From Canna indica (taxonomy: Eukaryota > Streptophyta > Magnoliopsida > Zingiberales > Cannaceae), in assembly GCA_034359265.1 (NCBI GenBank), contig CP136890.1:43684501-43748500 (forward strand): a stretch of 64,000 bases of DNA, read 5' to 3'. Made by a program: the position numbers and the translations under genes. Position 1 is the stretch's first letter. Each line of letters starts with the position of its first letter. The notes below the pieces were generated by a model. The model was not told the DNA's origin. It made no database searches and saw nothing but the letters and a program-made list of their open reading frames with translations. Shown here one piece after another: positions 14,727-28,400 of this stretch.

Positions 14727-15242
14727 TAGGGATGGTGCTGGGGAGGGTTTAGGATTGCGAAGTCAATCATATCCCAAACCCATTAAGAAAACTCACTCAT
14801 AAACCCGTCTCAAACCTGTTAGTATTTTGAAGGATAATTCTCAAACCCATCCCATTAATTTAATGGGTATCCACTGGGTACCTGCTTTTTGCCCGTTAAT
14901 AAATTTTATATAAAAAAATTAGTCTACAATCTACATACTTATCATAACATCTAAGAATAGTTAATATAATTTATATTAAAAAAATTATTCTACATACTTA
15001 TCATAATATCTAATATTATATGACTTATACGAATAATTTAAAATTATAAAAAATGGTTGAAATTAATAGCTAGTGAGCTACTTCTTCGAACCTCTCAACT
15101 CTTGATGGTGTATTGTTATATTATATAATGTGTTAGGAAATAGGGTATAAGTAATTAAATATGTTATTGTTGTATAATGTATACTTAGTTTTAATTAACA
15201 AAATATATTATATTGAACTCTAATTAAAAAAGACATAATTAT

Positions 15243-15288
<46 letters not shown>

Positions 15289-15494
15289 TAATATGAGGGG
15301 TATTTTAGTAATTTTATACTTAATGGATTTGGGACGAGTTTTAGACTAAAATTCTGAACCCGTCTCAAACCCTACATGATTTTTACTTCAAAATCCTATA
15401 CCTGTCCCACGACCCAACAAGCAAAACCCGCTAATGACCTATCAAGGTCTGGGATGGGTAAATACCCATTTACAAATATCCACTGCTACCCCTA
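14727..15494. mobile_element. Probable non-autonomous hAT element
   Basis: The ends are TAGGGATGGTGCTGG and, inverted, TAGGGGTAGCAGTGG, typical of hAT elements. Flanks GAAATAAG (14719-14726) and GAAAAAAA (15495-15502) fit an 8-bp duplication only loosely. The interior holds motifs like gggtaaatacccat and a 42-bp AT run, and no gene. A separate 28-bp repeat (14699-14726, and again from 15506) flanks the whole block. Confidence 0.65.
15245..15286. repeat. (TA)n microsatellite
   Basis: An uninterrupted run of 21 TA units lies inside the hAT-like element. Confidence 0.95.
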
Positions 15495-15666
15495 GAAAAA
15501 AAAAAGTGTGAGAGAAGATAATGAAGAAATAAAGACAATAATTACGTGAGAGAGAGAGAGAGGAGAGAGAATAAAATAATTTGAAAAAAAATTATGTCAA
15601 AATTTTAAAATTGCCATGTCAGTTATACTGGTTTGTGAAAGTGCCACGTGGCTTTTTTGAATCTTA

Positions 15667-15670
<4 letters not shown>

Positions 15671-15710
<40 letters not shown>
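15671..15710. repeat. (TA)n microsatellite
   Basis: Twenty TA units without interruption. Confidence 0.95.
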
Positions 15711-15715
<5 letters not shown>

Positions 15716-15895
15716 AAATATATGAATTTTATTTTGAATTTGAAACTTTTATGTAATATATTATGTTGTAATGGTATGTTTGCTTCGTTTGATAGAATAT
15801 GATTGAATTGGATAATAAATGAGGTTGGATTGGATATGAATTATTTAAATTCGATGTACATAGGATATAATATCAATTTTTGTCGGTTTTTCTTC

Positions 15896-16033
15896 TATTA
15901 CAACTTTTAGTGACCATATTTTTCCTGACGACGTCTGAGGGTCGGATGACTCTCATTAAAAGTCTTTAGTGAGGGTCATATGAGGTTTTAGTGAGGATCG
16001 CGACCCTCACTAAAGCCCTTATTTCTTGTAACG
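15896..16033. mobile_element. Degenerate mini-CACTA candidate
   Basis: The left end, tattacaacttttagtgacc, and the inverted right end, cgttacaagaaataagggc, resemble decayed CACTACAA termini. Several ttagtgagggtc units occur in both orientations, including the palindrome-like gagg-atcgcga-ccctc. It is only about 138 bp. No clear target duplication is visible. Confidence 0.4.
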
Positions 16034-17114
16034 AAAGGATGAGTATTTGGACTGACGGGTCTGCCGGCCCATAAAGCTTCAATCAATGAGCTTAATAATT
16101 GATGATCCTATTAATTCAATTGAAAGTGATTCAACATAGTTCAAACACATATTAATCAAATCAATTCTGATTTTTATCCAGTCGAGCTCATTGGATTCCG
16201 TTGAGACCCAATTTGAGTCAACCTCTAACATCCAGTTTGCATGATATTATATTCTCCTTATGCGTATGTAATGTTAGTTCATCTTTCAGTGTGTGTGGAA
16301 GTGATATTGGATGTTTATCTAGTCTAGTACTATGATTTATTATAAAAATGAATTCAATTATTTTTCGGCAAAAAAAAAACAACGATAGAAGTTCACACAA
16401 TGAGGAAGGAGAAATGATCCTTTTCCATGATGCTCTAGATGCCTAGTAATCACTCCACCTTGGTCACTCTTTTATCCTTTGTCTCAGCCAAAATTGAATT
16501 CAATTCATTCAACACTGCAATAAACTAATTGAAAATTTCTCTACATACGTAAATTCCATGACTTTTCCTCTTCCCTCAAGTGTAGCAACCTTGAGTGTGA
16601 TTGAGTCCAGCTTCAGGGATTGACCCGCTTCAGTTTATATCAAAACATTGTAATGTTTAATTTTGCAAAAGACACTACATAAACATTTGATTTATATTAC
16701 TACTCTGTTCTAATCATGATTTTAAATCATCACTCAACTTAACATTTTAAAAGCTAACATGAATCAATTCAATAGGATTTGATCCAGGTTGCACTCGGGA
16801 TTGGGTGGAGAAGGCATAGGACCACGGGTCGTACATTTCTCGCTAATTACCAAAACACTTTCATATTCTTTCCAAGCAGGATCAACTTTATACATTTGAA
16901 AGCCAACATTTACATTGTTCACATCATGAATAATCTCGTTACTCTCATCTACATCCTTATTTACATTATCAAAATTTAAATACGTAATAGTTTCAGCTCC
17001 CTCCTACAAATCATAACAGTGAAAGTTAGGAAAACAAGCTTTCCCTAAAGTAAACGGATAACTAAACTCAACCAAATTGGACTGATTGTATTTTATTTTT
17101 CCAAATTGACTCAC
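16034..17114. other. Intergenic stretch, nothing recognised
   Basis: The stretch is AT-rich with only short chance frames. I see no conserved domain, RNA gene or element end. Confidence 0.5.
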
Positions 17115-17279
17115 CAAATTAGTTGAATTAGGGAAATCAAGAACTTCTGCATTGTCGTTCGATTCCACAAAGTTAGTCTCAAAGTCCATGAACTTTTGCA
17201 TCTCTAGTTTAATAGTTATTCTTTCCCCTTCAGTGATGTAGTTGGTCAACTTTTCCTTGCACCGGGGGTTAGAAATGAT
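17115..17279 (-). pseudogene. Orphan exon-like segment, unrecognised protein
   Basis: On the minus strand an acceptor (ACTGCAG, ending at 17280) is followed by exactly 55 open codons and then a GTGAG donor (17114 onward). The frame includes NPRCKEKLTNYI, MQKFMDFETNFVES and EVLDFPNS. Both splice signals and a length divisible by three suggest a real or recently dead exon rather than chance. I do not recognise the family, and no partner exons were found nearby. A hAT element begins 225 bp upstream. Confidence 0.4.
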
Positions 17280-18169
17280 CTGCAGTAACCTGCGTGTACG
17301 ATAATAAAACAAAAACACGTGTAAACTGAAACAAGAGAGAACTTTTCGATCGATGATTGACTGCAAGTCTATAATCAAATAAATATTTTTTTAAAAAAAA
17401 ATGAAGATGATATCTGAGATTGACTATTTTTTTTGACCTCGTAATAAGGAGCAGATTTGTTCTTCGTCTAAGACTTAATTAGTCTTCTTCGATGTCTACC
17501 ATTAGGGCAGACAACAGAACAGATACGGTGCAGATATCGCATTATCCGTATAGGCATCCGCACCCCATATCCGCATATTCGTATCCGCATCGTATCCGCT
17601 GTGGATATGAATATGAATATTCATATCCGCACCGCATTCGTATTCGCACCGTATTTAATAAAAATATATTAAAATAATATGTTTAATTAAAAATCAATAA
17701 ATTTCAAGGCTTTTGACATCGAAATGATCTACCATTTTAAACAGGGATTGACATATCAAATAACAAGCACGGTTGATCAACTCCAAGTTTAATTAAACCA
17801 ACACAGGTTTGATTATTATCTTGCATAGTAGAGGCGCAGAGCTCAGGATTGAAGTTGCAGGTGCTGCTCTTCTAATCCTGCAATTTCATAAATGAATTAA
17901 AACCAACATAATTACGTAAAGATGGAGAAGGAAATGAAAAAAAAAAGAAAAAAAAAAGAATAAAATCTGTGGAGAAGAAAGAGAAAATTTGTGGAGAAGA
18001 CTAGAAGAGGAGTAAATCTGTGGTGAAGAATGAGAAGATTTGTGGAGAAAATGAGTAAATCTATGGAGAAGGGAAAAAAATAAGAAAAGATGTAAAAAAA
18101 TAATGAGAGGATGAATATGTGGAGAAGAAGGAGAAGAAAGAAGGAATGAGAGCTCACCGCCTCACCCTG

Positions 18170-18540
18170 TGTAGGCGACTGTGGGCAGTGGGCGACGACA
18201 GTAACCAGCGAGGGTGCGACTAGGATTCTAGACGAGCGGCTATGGGCAGTGGGCGACGACTGCGACCAGCGAGGGTGAGTGGGTGATTGGGTGATTGGGC
18301 GAGCGGCTGTGGGCAATGGGCGACGACAGCAACCAGCGAGGGTGCGACTAGGATTCTAGACGAGCGGCTATGGGCAGTGGGCGACGACTGCGACCAGCGA
18401 GGGTGAGTGGGTGATTGGGCGAGCGGCTGTGGGCAATGGGCGACGACAGCGACCAGCGAGGGTGACTGGGCGAGCGATTGTGGGCAGTGGGCGATGACAG
18501 CGGTCAGCGACGATGACTGGGCGAGCGGCTACGGCACGGA
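18170..18540. repeat. GC-rich tandem repeat inside the hAT element
   Basis: Five to six imperfect copies of a unit around gagcggctgtgggcagtggg, gcgacgac and ccagcgagggtga occur. The unit is about 60 bp, with a higher-order pairing near 120 bp. Minus-strand open frames here are a by-product of composition. Confidence 0.8.
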
Positions 18541-18650
18541 CGACTGGGAATTTGGGATTGTAGGCGACGGCTCACGGGGGTAGAAAAAAGGGCAAGGAAC
18601 TATATCAAATTCATTCAGGGGTTAGGACTTTATGTATAAATGTATAATAC

Positions 18651-18652
<2 letters not shown>

Positions 18653-18683
<31 letters not shown>
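18653..18683. repeat. (TA)n microsatellite
   Basis: About 15 TA units lie inside the hAT element. Confidence 0.9.
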
Positions 18684-18686
<3 letters not shown>

Positions 18687-19189
18687 TTACTATAGTGCCC
18701 TTAGCCCCTTATATGTGTTAATGATTCATATGGGTAAACTTGTAATTTTAATAAGGCGAATAGACGGTGTGGATACAGTGCAGATCCACAGTCATATCCG
18801 CGCAGATATAGATTGTCTAGATCCGTATCCGTATTCATATTCGTTTTTGCTTACGGATATGAATCAGATACGGTGCAGATACGATTTTTAATTGACGAAT
18901 GCGGATAAAATTGCCACCCCTATCCACCATCGATCACAGAGTCACAAAAATGTTCAAATCCAACTTAACTAAACTAGATCAGGGCCGTATATATGTTAAA
19001 AGTTAAATTCGGATTCCAAATTGATAGATCCGATTAATAGACAAACATGTATTATATATATACAAGTAAAAGTAATCCGGCAGGGCATCAAATCGCTGGA
19101 AATTTCGTGCCACGGCGGGCTCTGCAGTCTACGATCTTTGGGGTGGCAATTTCGTGAATCTAACGTCACAACATTGGCGTTTATTCGAG

Positions 19190-19468
19190 TTGCCTATTAA
19201 TAAAGGGTGATACGTTAAAATGCCTCCTCTCTCCGACCTCTCAAACCCTCCCCCCATCATCTCTCTCATCTCACTCGCTTACGGAAAAGAAAGCTCGCGC
19301 ATCGGTCGCCCATTGTGCCTCCGTTGATCTCGATCTTGAAGGGTTTGGGATCCGACTGTTTGCGTGCTTCTATTCTCTGATCGACCTCGTTGGAAGCTCG
19401 ATTTGAGGTAGCTGGGCCTCGCCGATCCGGCCCCAACGCTGGAAGGGGCGTTACGGGATCTCCGACGC
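19190..19468 (+). promoter_or_regulatory. Likely core promoter and 5' UTR of the coiled-coil/Ig-PH gene
   Basis: A TATA-like tattaataaa (19194-19203) is followed by a strongly pyrimidine-rich stretch (about 19222-19278, tcctctctccgacctct and similar). That Y-patch arrangement is common around plant transcription starts. GC content rises toward the ATG at 19469, with no upstream in-frame ATG close to it. The exact start site is inferred. Confidence 0.45.
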
Positions 19469-22400
19469 ATGGGAGCCTACGATTCGAACCCACGGAAGGA
19501 TCTTTCTGGCGGCCGTGGTGACCATGTGACGCCGACGGCGTGGATCCCTCCAGTCGAGGGCGGCAGTGGAGGCGTGGGTGGGGTACGGAACTTGGCGGAC
19601 AGATTGTCTGGGTTGGTATTAGACGCCAGCCACAATGAGGGCGTGCACCAAATCATTAAGGCGGTGGAGGACGCCGAGAGCACCATCAAGCAACAGGTCA
19701 GCTGCTCTCGCTATCTGATTCCACTTAGAAAATCGTGATTTGTAATTATTGTTTAGCTCGGAGGTCCGATGACTGAGTGCTGGCGGACATGTGTGCTTGT
19801 TGAATCCTTAGTTTCATCCCGGACCATGAAGTATTACTAGAGCCTTAGTTCTTGCGTGGGTTAGTTGGAGGAATTCACGATTATCATTTTTATGGTCCAT
19901 TAAGATTTCACTAAAGGCTTATTAACTGAGAAATCACGATAGTCACATAGGAAGAATCATGTGGGGGTAAATTTATATTCTTTCGTATGGGTTATGTTGA
20001 TGTGGAACTTTTTAGATCATCAATACAGGAATTTGTTGTGACTATGTTATGTGTGGCACTTGCTCACATAGGAGGCATTCTTACTACAACTGAGGAAGCC
20101 ATGTGAAAGTTGCCTTGACTTTTTTGTGGTGGCATACTACCAGTCCTCTCTAAGGATCCAGGGCACAATTATCCATGTTCTCTTTTGGTCACTGTTCCCG
20201 ATGTTTTCCTTTGAGATCTTGTTGGAAAATAATAGTTAATTCCCAAAACAAAATGTTTAAAGATGATGCTAAATCATCTCATAGGACTTCATAGTGTTCG
20301 TAGCTTTTCTGTCACCAGCTATGAGGCTTTCAATTATACAATGATAACTAGCCCTGCATATAAGTGGATTCGTTTAGGATTTCTCAATCTCCATCTTCTC
20401 AATTCTGATTTCTAAGAAACTTATGAAGAACTAGATCCACTTTAATGTTAGATATGGTTGACTAATTTATGATTTGGATTAGAACAGACTCCTAGATTAG
20501 GTTGCTTAAATTGAATATTGGAAATAAATAATAAACCAATATTGAAATTGAAGAAATATAAGTTTGAAGGTAAAAAAAGAAATTATATGTACCAATGTGC
20601 ATATCGTGCAAGGATATAGCTGGATTTTGTCAAATAGATAATGGTAGAATACAAAATAAGCAACAAGCAAATCTTGTTGGTAGATCTCTGTACTAAAGTA
20701 TGGCATGTCTAATTACACATAGTATGGAGATCAGTGACGACCTGAAGAGAAATCTTAAGCAAGACTATTTAATATCTATGACTCTTTTTATATGCTAAGG
20801 ATATAGTTTTCTATCACTTGTCTTTTGGTTTCTACTTCCGGAACTTGTCTTCCCAAGATGAATTAGGATTGGTCCAATTGGATAGGCCAGTACTTGAACC
20901 TTGGAGATGTTGTCAAAGTTGGTTCATTTTTATCATACTTTTGATTAATCCAAGATCAATTCATCCAAACAAAGGTTGATCAATCATTTATAACCATGTT
21001 CTAGTTTCACCAATAAGGACTTGTTTTCAAGTTGATTTATATAGTTGACATGTTTGCAAAGGTACAATGAGCCTATATATCAGGATTTGACGTATGACGT
21101 TTTACATATATCCCAACTCAAAATTGTTGCACGTGTATACATCAATGTTGTTGCACATGAGCACATCTATACATTAAAATTGTTGCATGTATCATTCACT
21201 GATATATTAGCACCGTTTCCCTTTCATTTGCACTCAGTGAATCAAAACTATTGTACACCCAAATACCAAATTTTTAAGAGATGTTGCATTTTTGATGATG
21301 TTGATTAGCCTTTATTTTTTTTAGATTGCCAAGTGTTCTTTCTGAGTGAGTTTTATGAATTAGTCTTGTTTACAAATTTACATTGGCAAATTAAGCTATT
21401 TTTATTATCATATGGATAAAGTTCTATAGCATGCTTAAAGTTATACTTGAACTGAGTTTGCTTTATTTTTCTTCCAAATTCTTAAAATGTTGCTCTTTTT
21501 AGATTCCTACTTATCCCTTGACTATGAGTCTCTTTAAGCAATGAAGATAACTGAATGGTTTTCTTTTCTAACCTCTTTTTTTTTTTCAGTTGGAAGAGAA
21601 TAATCAATTAAAGAATGACCTCTTGCGAACAACACAAGAATTAGAAAAATACGTAAGTACTCTCTAATCCACATCCTTTTCTAGGTTTATCATCTTATCA
21701 GATTGCTTGCTTTGTATAGTCTTTTGAATGTGTTGCATATCCCTAGCATCTTCCTGTTCAATGTTATTAAGGCGAGTGCCTAGGCGTGCAGGCGAGGCTA
21801 TTTCAAAGCCCAACACCTTGAGCCCTTCCAGGCAAGGCAGTTTTACTCAGGCGGTCACTTGGTGCACCTAAGCTCACGACTGGTGTAGTCAAAAGGCGCC
21901 TCCTAGGCGCGCCTAGCTAAATTCCATGCTTTTCTATTTCAGTTTTAAGTGAAAAGTAGGGGAAAAGGAAAAAAGTTACCCCTTGTCAATGAATTTGAAA
22001 AGTAAAAAATATATGTGACCAGCTGTTCATGGTTTTGAAAAGAGTTTTAACTAAAGAGAGATGGCTTCTAAAGCTTTCCCACGTCTATTCCTCTTCCCTT
22101 CCCATGCAAGCAAAACCATACGTGCAGCAGTCCTCTCTCAGTCCAAAAAGCAGCGGAGCAACACAGTCCACTATATCAGGCTGTATCTTGATGGATCTTA
22201 TCGCCTTGCTTCACTTAGGCTAGCATTTTTTAAAACCTAGTGCCTTGTACTATTTGATGGGTTCACTATTTCAGGCTGTATCTTGATGGATCTTATCGCC
22301 TTGCGTCAATTAGGCTTCTTCTTCTTCTTCACAGTCCACTATTTCAGGCTGTATCTTGATGGATCTTATCGCCTTTCTTCAATTAGGCTAGCATTTTTTA

Positions 22401-25400
22401 AAACCTAGTGCCTTGTACTATTTGATGAGTCTAGTGCCTTGAGAGTGCCTTGGTGCCATGACAACCCTGTTCCTGTTATGATACTCATGCATTGGTTGGT
22501 CTAGCACCTTGAGAGTGCCTTGGTGCCATGACAATCCTGTTCCTGTTATGACACTCATGCATTGGTTGGTGAAATTTTTTAAGAATGCTTGAAATTAGGG
22601 CCTAGTATATTTGTACTCAAACTGGAAAGGAGAATACTATATGCTTCTTTTTTTGGGTGCAAGGCTAGAACAATTATCATGATTCTAAAAAGCCTTGAAG
22701 TCATCAACAGCCAATTCTAGTAAGTAACTAGTAGTTCTACTAATTTTGCATCTATGTTAGAAGAAAGACCATTTGATTTTTATCAATTAATGCATTTCTA
22801 ATACTGCAAAGCTTAGCTGTTTGACTAGACTGTTTTTAGTTTACAATGGAGAATCATCCAATATTCCAATGTTGCAGACTTGCTGTTGTTGTTAATCTTT
22901 GCATTATTTAATGGTTGGTCAAGAAAATACTAAAGATGATAAGTAGTAGTTGTAGTCTAATAGGTTACAAGTCATCCATAGAGGACCATGGTTCCACACT
23001 TTTTGGACAACCTCGATCACTAAGGTGAAGATACAGACCTCACTTATTACAGCAAAATACCAGTTGATTTATTTGAATCTGGCAAGATTGGGAATGTTCA
23101 AGTGACTGATATGACAGGGATTGATATTTGCCCGTAAATTTTTTCTTGTGCATCTATTTTCTGCTCAACAAATTGAACATTTGCATACTATTTCATGGTT
23201 AAGACTTAAGAGTCTCCAGAAACATATACAGACCATACGGTAAACACAAACTTTATATACATTAGTGATAGCAAAATAATGATAGCTTCTGTAATGTCTT
23301 TGGACACTTGATGCACCATAACTGATGTGGAAAATCACTTCCGTCATTGCTTGTAATTTTTCTTTCTCATTATGGCAATTATGAGGCCGAGAGGGTGCCT
23401 TGGCGTAATGGTAAAGTTCCCACTTGTGACATGGAGGTCATGGGTTCAAGCCACGAAAACAACCTCTCCGCAAAAAGCAAGGGAAGGGGGAAGGCTCCGT
23501 ACATCAACCCTCCCCATAGCCCACAAAAGTGAGATTGCTTCGTGCACTGGGTCACTCTTTCTATTATGATTATGATCATGAACTCCATGAATGGTGACAA
23601 CCACTGACAGAGTTTCAACATTAGTTTTTGCTTGAAGATTGTTATAGAAGCAATTGGTTGGTATTTTGTTGCCTTAGCATTAAAGGTGCATATGATTAGT
23701 GTTGTTTGTGATGTGTATGAGCGCTTTTTGGTTAAACTGCATTGCCATGGTGAAGCATCTCCTTAGCAGTAGAGGGACAAATATGATATCTGCTTGACAA
23801 TTCTTTGTTCTTGTTCATCCCAAGATAGCTTCCACATGTCACACTATTTTTAGATAATTCCTATTTCTATTTAGCAGTATGCTATTAGGTGTTTTTTGTT
23901 TACTAGTTTGTATTCCTTATGATGTATTTCAAAGTCTACCAACTTTGATCCAATGAAAACTTTGCTTTCTATGAACAGTGATGCTATCATTTTGGTTTTC
24001 TAGGAGCAAACAATATGTGATCAATTTGTTGTGGAATTTCACCAAATCTTCTGACAAGGATAATTCCAAGATGAAAAATTCATACTGATTTGTTTAATTT
24101 TTAAATAATTTTGACAGCCAATTTTCTGTTATTGTCATTGAAGTGATTAAGCAAAACTCTAATTCATTGATGCCTTTCTTGTGACCTGATTTGTGTATCT
24201 CGCCCTCCCTTCTTCTCAGAGATTAGACGCTATATCCCTAAGGCCTTCTGATCTTTCTACAAATGACCATATGGAAGCCTACAAAACACATCATTCTAAT
24301 TCTTCAGCTGGAAATGAAGCAGATAAGAGTAGATGGGTAGAGAATAATTTGTCTTATAATCCTCACAGCTCTTATAATCCTCAAGGCATGCTTGTGATCC
24401 ATCAAAATGGAGTTGCTGGAAGAGAGGGACCTTTTCTAGAAACTGGCACAACTAATCAGCACTTTTATGAAAACAACAAGGCTAATGGTGATCTGAAAAA
24501 AAATCCCGGTATACAGTCTGGTTTAGATAGTGCTGGTCCATCTCAGTATTCAACACCATCTTCTAGATCCCTTTCACCTAGCAGGTAAGTTATGTACAGC
24601 ATGGAACTTGATGATGCCATATATAGCTTGTATCTTTGAACTTAATATGGAGCTGTACTCAATATAAGTTGTGTTTTAACCCTCTTGCAGGCACCAGAAG
24701 GATGGAGAACATGATCGGAGGTTCAGTTCACGAGGAAATGGACTGGTGCCATTGGCAGACATTAATCAGAATATTCTCTGGAAACAGGTACGATAAATTG
24801 GTCTAAATGCAGATGTTTATGCAATTCCAATTACTTGTTTATAATTAGTGAATATACTTCTGTAAGGAACTTATTGCCAAAGTCAGAGAACATGAAGAAG
24901 AGATTGCTCAGTTAAGGAAGCATCTTTCTGACTATTCTGTAAAGGTTTGACAAGCATATCATACTATCTGCATTCCTTATTTTGTTTTATTTTGTAATTG
25001 ATCAATATTTGATGCTTATTATATAGGAAGCACAAATACGAAATGAGAAGTATGTCCTCGAAAAACGCATTGCTTATATGCGTATGGTGAGAAAGTATAT
25101 CAATTTTGTTACATTTTATAAACATCTGTAAACATCTGTAAACTTATTATTAGAAGTACAAGCAATCTCATAATAAATGTTGCAGGCATTTGATCAACAA
25201 CAACAGGACTTGGTGGATGCTGCATCTAAAGCTATCTCTTATAGACAAGATATTATTGAGGAGAATATCCGTCTAACATATGCATTGCAAGTACTATTTC
25301 TTGTTGATCATTGAATTTCCTAATCATGTGGCACATGAAACTTCAAACTTATTTACACACTTAGCTTTTTAGTGGCTAATATTGGATACCTTTTTATGCC

Positions 25401-28400
25401 ATCAGAAACAAATTACTTTGTTTTGCTGAAAATAAGACGTAGTTTCTTATTGTCCCAATTACGTAGTATTCCACTGGTTGTTACTAGACCAATTGGTCAA
25501 TCAGACTCAATTTATTTGGAACTTGTTGACTCATGGCCTGGATTGAAGTTTTTCAATTGGCCTGCATTTAAGTTTGTTAAGAATATAAGTGAATAGTTGG
25601 GCCCTTTTTTACGACCTAAGCTTTTGGAAAAATTGGTCATCTAGTCAAAAATCAAGAGCATGAGGTCCTATGTTGGAGTCTGCTGATAATTAAAAAGAAA
25701 AATCCAATTAAGTTAAATTAGTCTGTGTTGGGGAAGTATTAAGAATATAAATCAATACATTAGGCAACTTTCCAACAAGTTTAAGCCTTTGGGAAAATTG
25801 GTCACCTGGTCAAATTTAACAACGTTGATTGACATAGGCTAAAATACCTGTCTTGGCAGACCATCAATTTCAATCAGCGCCAAGCTGATTTCCAGCAGTA
25901 ATGTAGATTAGGGTCATGATTTTAAATCTTGTACCGTACCTCCGAATACAAGCTACAGACTGGTATATGCAATATACTAGTTGTACCGGTTGTATTAGGC
26001 AGTATAATGCATGTACCAACCAGTACCCGGTCAGTACCGGTTGGTACAACCCCAACTACTATTTTTATAGACATTGGGGTTTTTCTAGCAGATTCTCAAT
26101 GGCTATTTGAGCTGTAGGGACTGGTTTCTAAAGGCTTTGAGGGGCTATATAAAGCCCTCAAACATCTTAGTTTCCTCCCTATACCATCATACTTTAATCT
26201 TTCTCAAAACTCTCTCATTGTCTCAAATCTCTCATTTTTTCAACATGAAAGAAAATGTACCGGTATATTCCAGTACGTAATTGTAGAGTACCGAGTACGA
26301 GATTTTAAACTTTGATTAGGTTACCCCAATTCTTTCAGATGATTAATTAGTATCAGTTTCCAATAGGGCCTTCTGATGTGAACCACCACTTGTGATTAGT
26401 AGTCCTTTGTTTAGTGGCTTTAACATTTAAAATTAAAGGTTGTTTGCTTGCCGTTGCTTATAGGAAGTATAACTAATTTTCATTATAGTCATTTTTTCAA
26501 CACTAATCAGAAATAATGGAGCTTTGCGTTCGTTTGTGTTCTCTTTATAGGCAGCACATGCAGAGAGATCAACATTTGTATCTTCTCTAGTACCTCTTCT
26601 ATCAGAACATGGCCTTCAGCCTTCTGTAGTTGATGCTCAGTCAATTGTCAGTAATCTCAAGGTTAGTATATTTGGACTTGTGCAAGTAATATAGCAGGTA
26701 TCCTGTATCAATAATCTATGTAATTAAACATGTCTTGTTTTTGACTCTTATTTGTTTGTACTCTTCCTATACATGAAGGCATTTTAAAAATGAAAATTGA
26801 GTTGTCATTGTCATTTCTCAATGAGTTTATAAGATAATTTCGAAACAACTTTTGCATTATGACTTTTGTATTTTATATCATTTTATTCCTGTAGGTTTTA
26901 TTCAGGCACATGCAGGAGAAACTCTTAATTGCTGAGGTACCTTATTCTTTTTACATTTAGTTGTGAATTCCTCCTATTTTAAACTATATCTTGATCTTTT
27001 TTGGTATTTCTATGAAGTTCAATATTGTGTGTTCAACATGGCCTATGTGCATCCAGTTTCCAATGAATGAATGGTGATGTGATGAGATTTGATGTTCAAC
27101 ATGGCCTCAGAAAATTTTCTCTCTGCAGGAAAAACTTAATGAGTCTCAGTACCAAATAGCTCCATGGCATGCAGAATCATCAAATAATGCAGGCTTCCAT
27201 ACACAGTCACCTTCCCATCCACATGGTGCACAAGGAGGGCCTCTTTCTGTATGCATACCTGTTTTTTCCTATTAATCTTTTGCTTATATTATGTCTCCAA
27301 ATTATGTTTTGCTAATTTTTCTTTTGTGTCAGAACAAGAATAGCTTGGAAATTGTGCCACAATCAGCATATCCTAATGCCCAGTCTCCAATTTCTTCTCC
27401 TAATTTTCAAACAAGACTTGATTGGGAGACAGTAGGGAACCAAAACCAGCAACCTGGTCCAAGCAGTGTTGCTATAAAGAATATGGATCACGACATCCCA
27501 GAAACAATCACTCCTTCAATAAGGAGGTCAGAGTTGATAATTTACATCATTTATAAGATGCTCTTATCAATCAGCTTATCTGTTCAAGTGATTCCGTTAA
27601 TTTTACATTGTTTTGATTTTTTAAAAACTTTTTTATGTGATGGCCTTGTGTAATGCGACTTCTCCATCCATTCACTTGAAAAATACCTGTTAGCCAATGT
27701 ATTTTCCTAAACTTTCCATGTCAAATGTTTACCCGAACGTCCCGAAGTCATTTTTCTTGCACCTTTCCACTACATTCGTATCAGCACTGACACTTAGCAG
27801 GATATCTCAACTTAATCCTGTGTGAAATTCTTTTCCATTTTTACCTTGAGAATGCAATTTGCTATGCTTCTGAGACGTGCTTGTATCTATCCATCCATCT
27901 ACATCTCGTCATCCAAATAATTTTATAAACTGTACTGTTCTAAATGATTTTATTATGGAAATCAAATCAATTAGTCTTTTTAGCAAGAGTGGTATTTTTG
28001 TTTATTTACTGACATTTTCTTTATCTATTTTAGTTCTGTGTATATATTGCCTGCATGCCCATGTCCAGTGGCAAGGTAAGATAGTTCAAAAAGGTCAGAA
28101 ATAATCACCATGTTTATCCTTGAGGCAACGTATAAGGGTGAACTGTGTCATAGTACTTGATGCAACTAATAGCTTTCTTTTTGGCAGATCTGTGCTGAAT
28201 CCATCTAGTTCGTATGAAACACCTATCTGAACAGCTGCACCCACCTCTTTTCTTTTCACTTTGAAATTAATTTGTAGCTTGTCTATTTGTCAAATCAAGA
28301 CATCTTTCTTTCTATGAAGAGAACAACAGAAAGAACGCCGAAGAATATATTCACGGTAAATTTTAGTCAACCTTCCAGGGAAACAGGAAAAACAGAAGCA

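Larger units (their letters stand above)
17504..18922. mobile_element. Non-autonomous hAT element carrying a minisatellite
   Basis: The 1,419-bp element has ends TAGGGCAGACAAC and, inverted, TAGGGGTGGCAATTT. Flanks TCTACCAT (17496-17503) and TCCACCAT (18923-18930) are an 8-bp duplication with one change. Near both ends it repeats motifs around ggatacggtgcagat and tatccgcat in opposite orientation, which extend the terminal symmetry. There is no transposase. Confidence 0.82.

Noticed and set aside
23387..23470. A possible tRNA gene (A-box and B-box-like motifs)
   Set aside because: The flanking body and tail match an Au-like SINE. No acceptor stem pairs at the ends, so it is a tRNA-derived retroposon.
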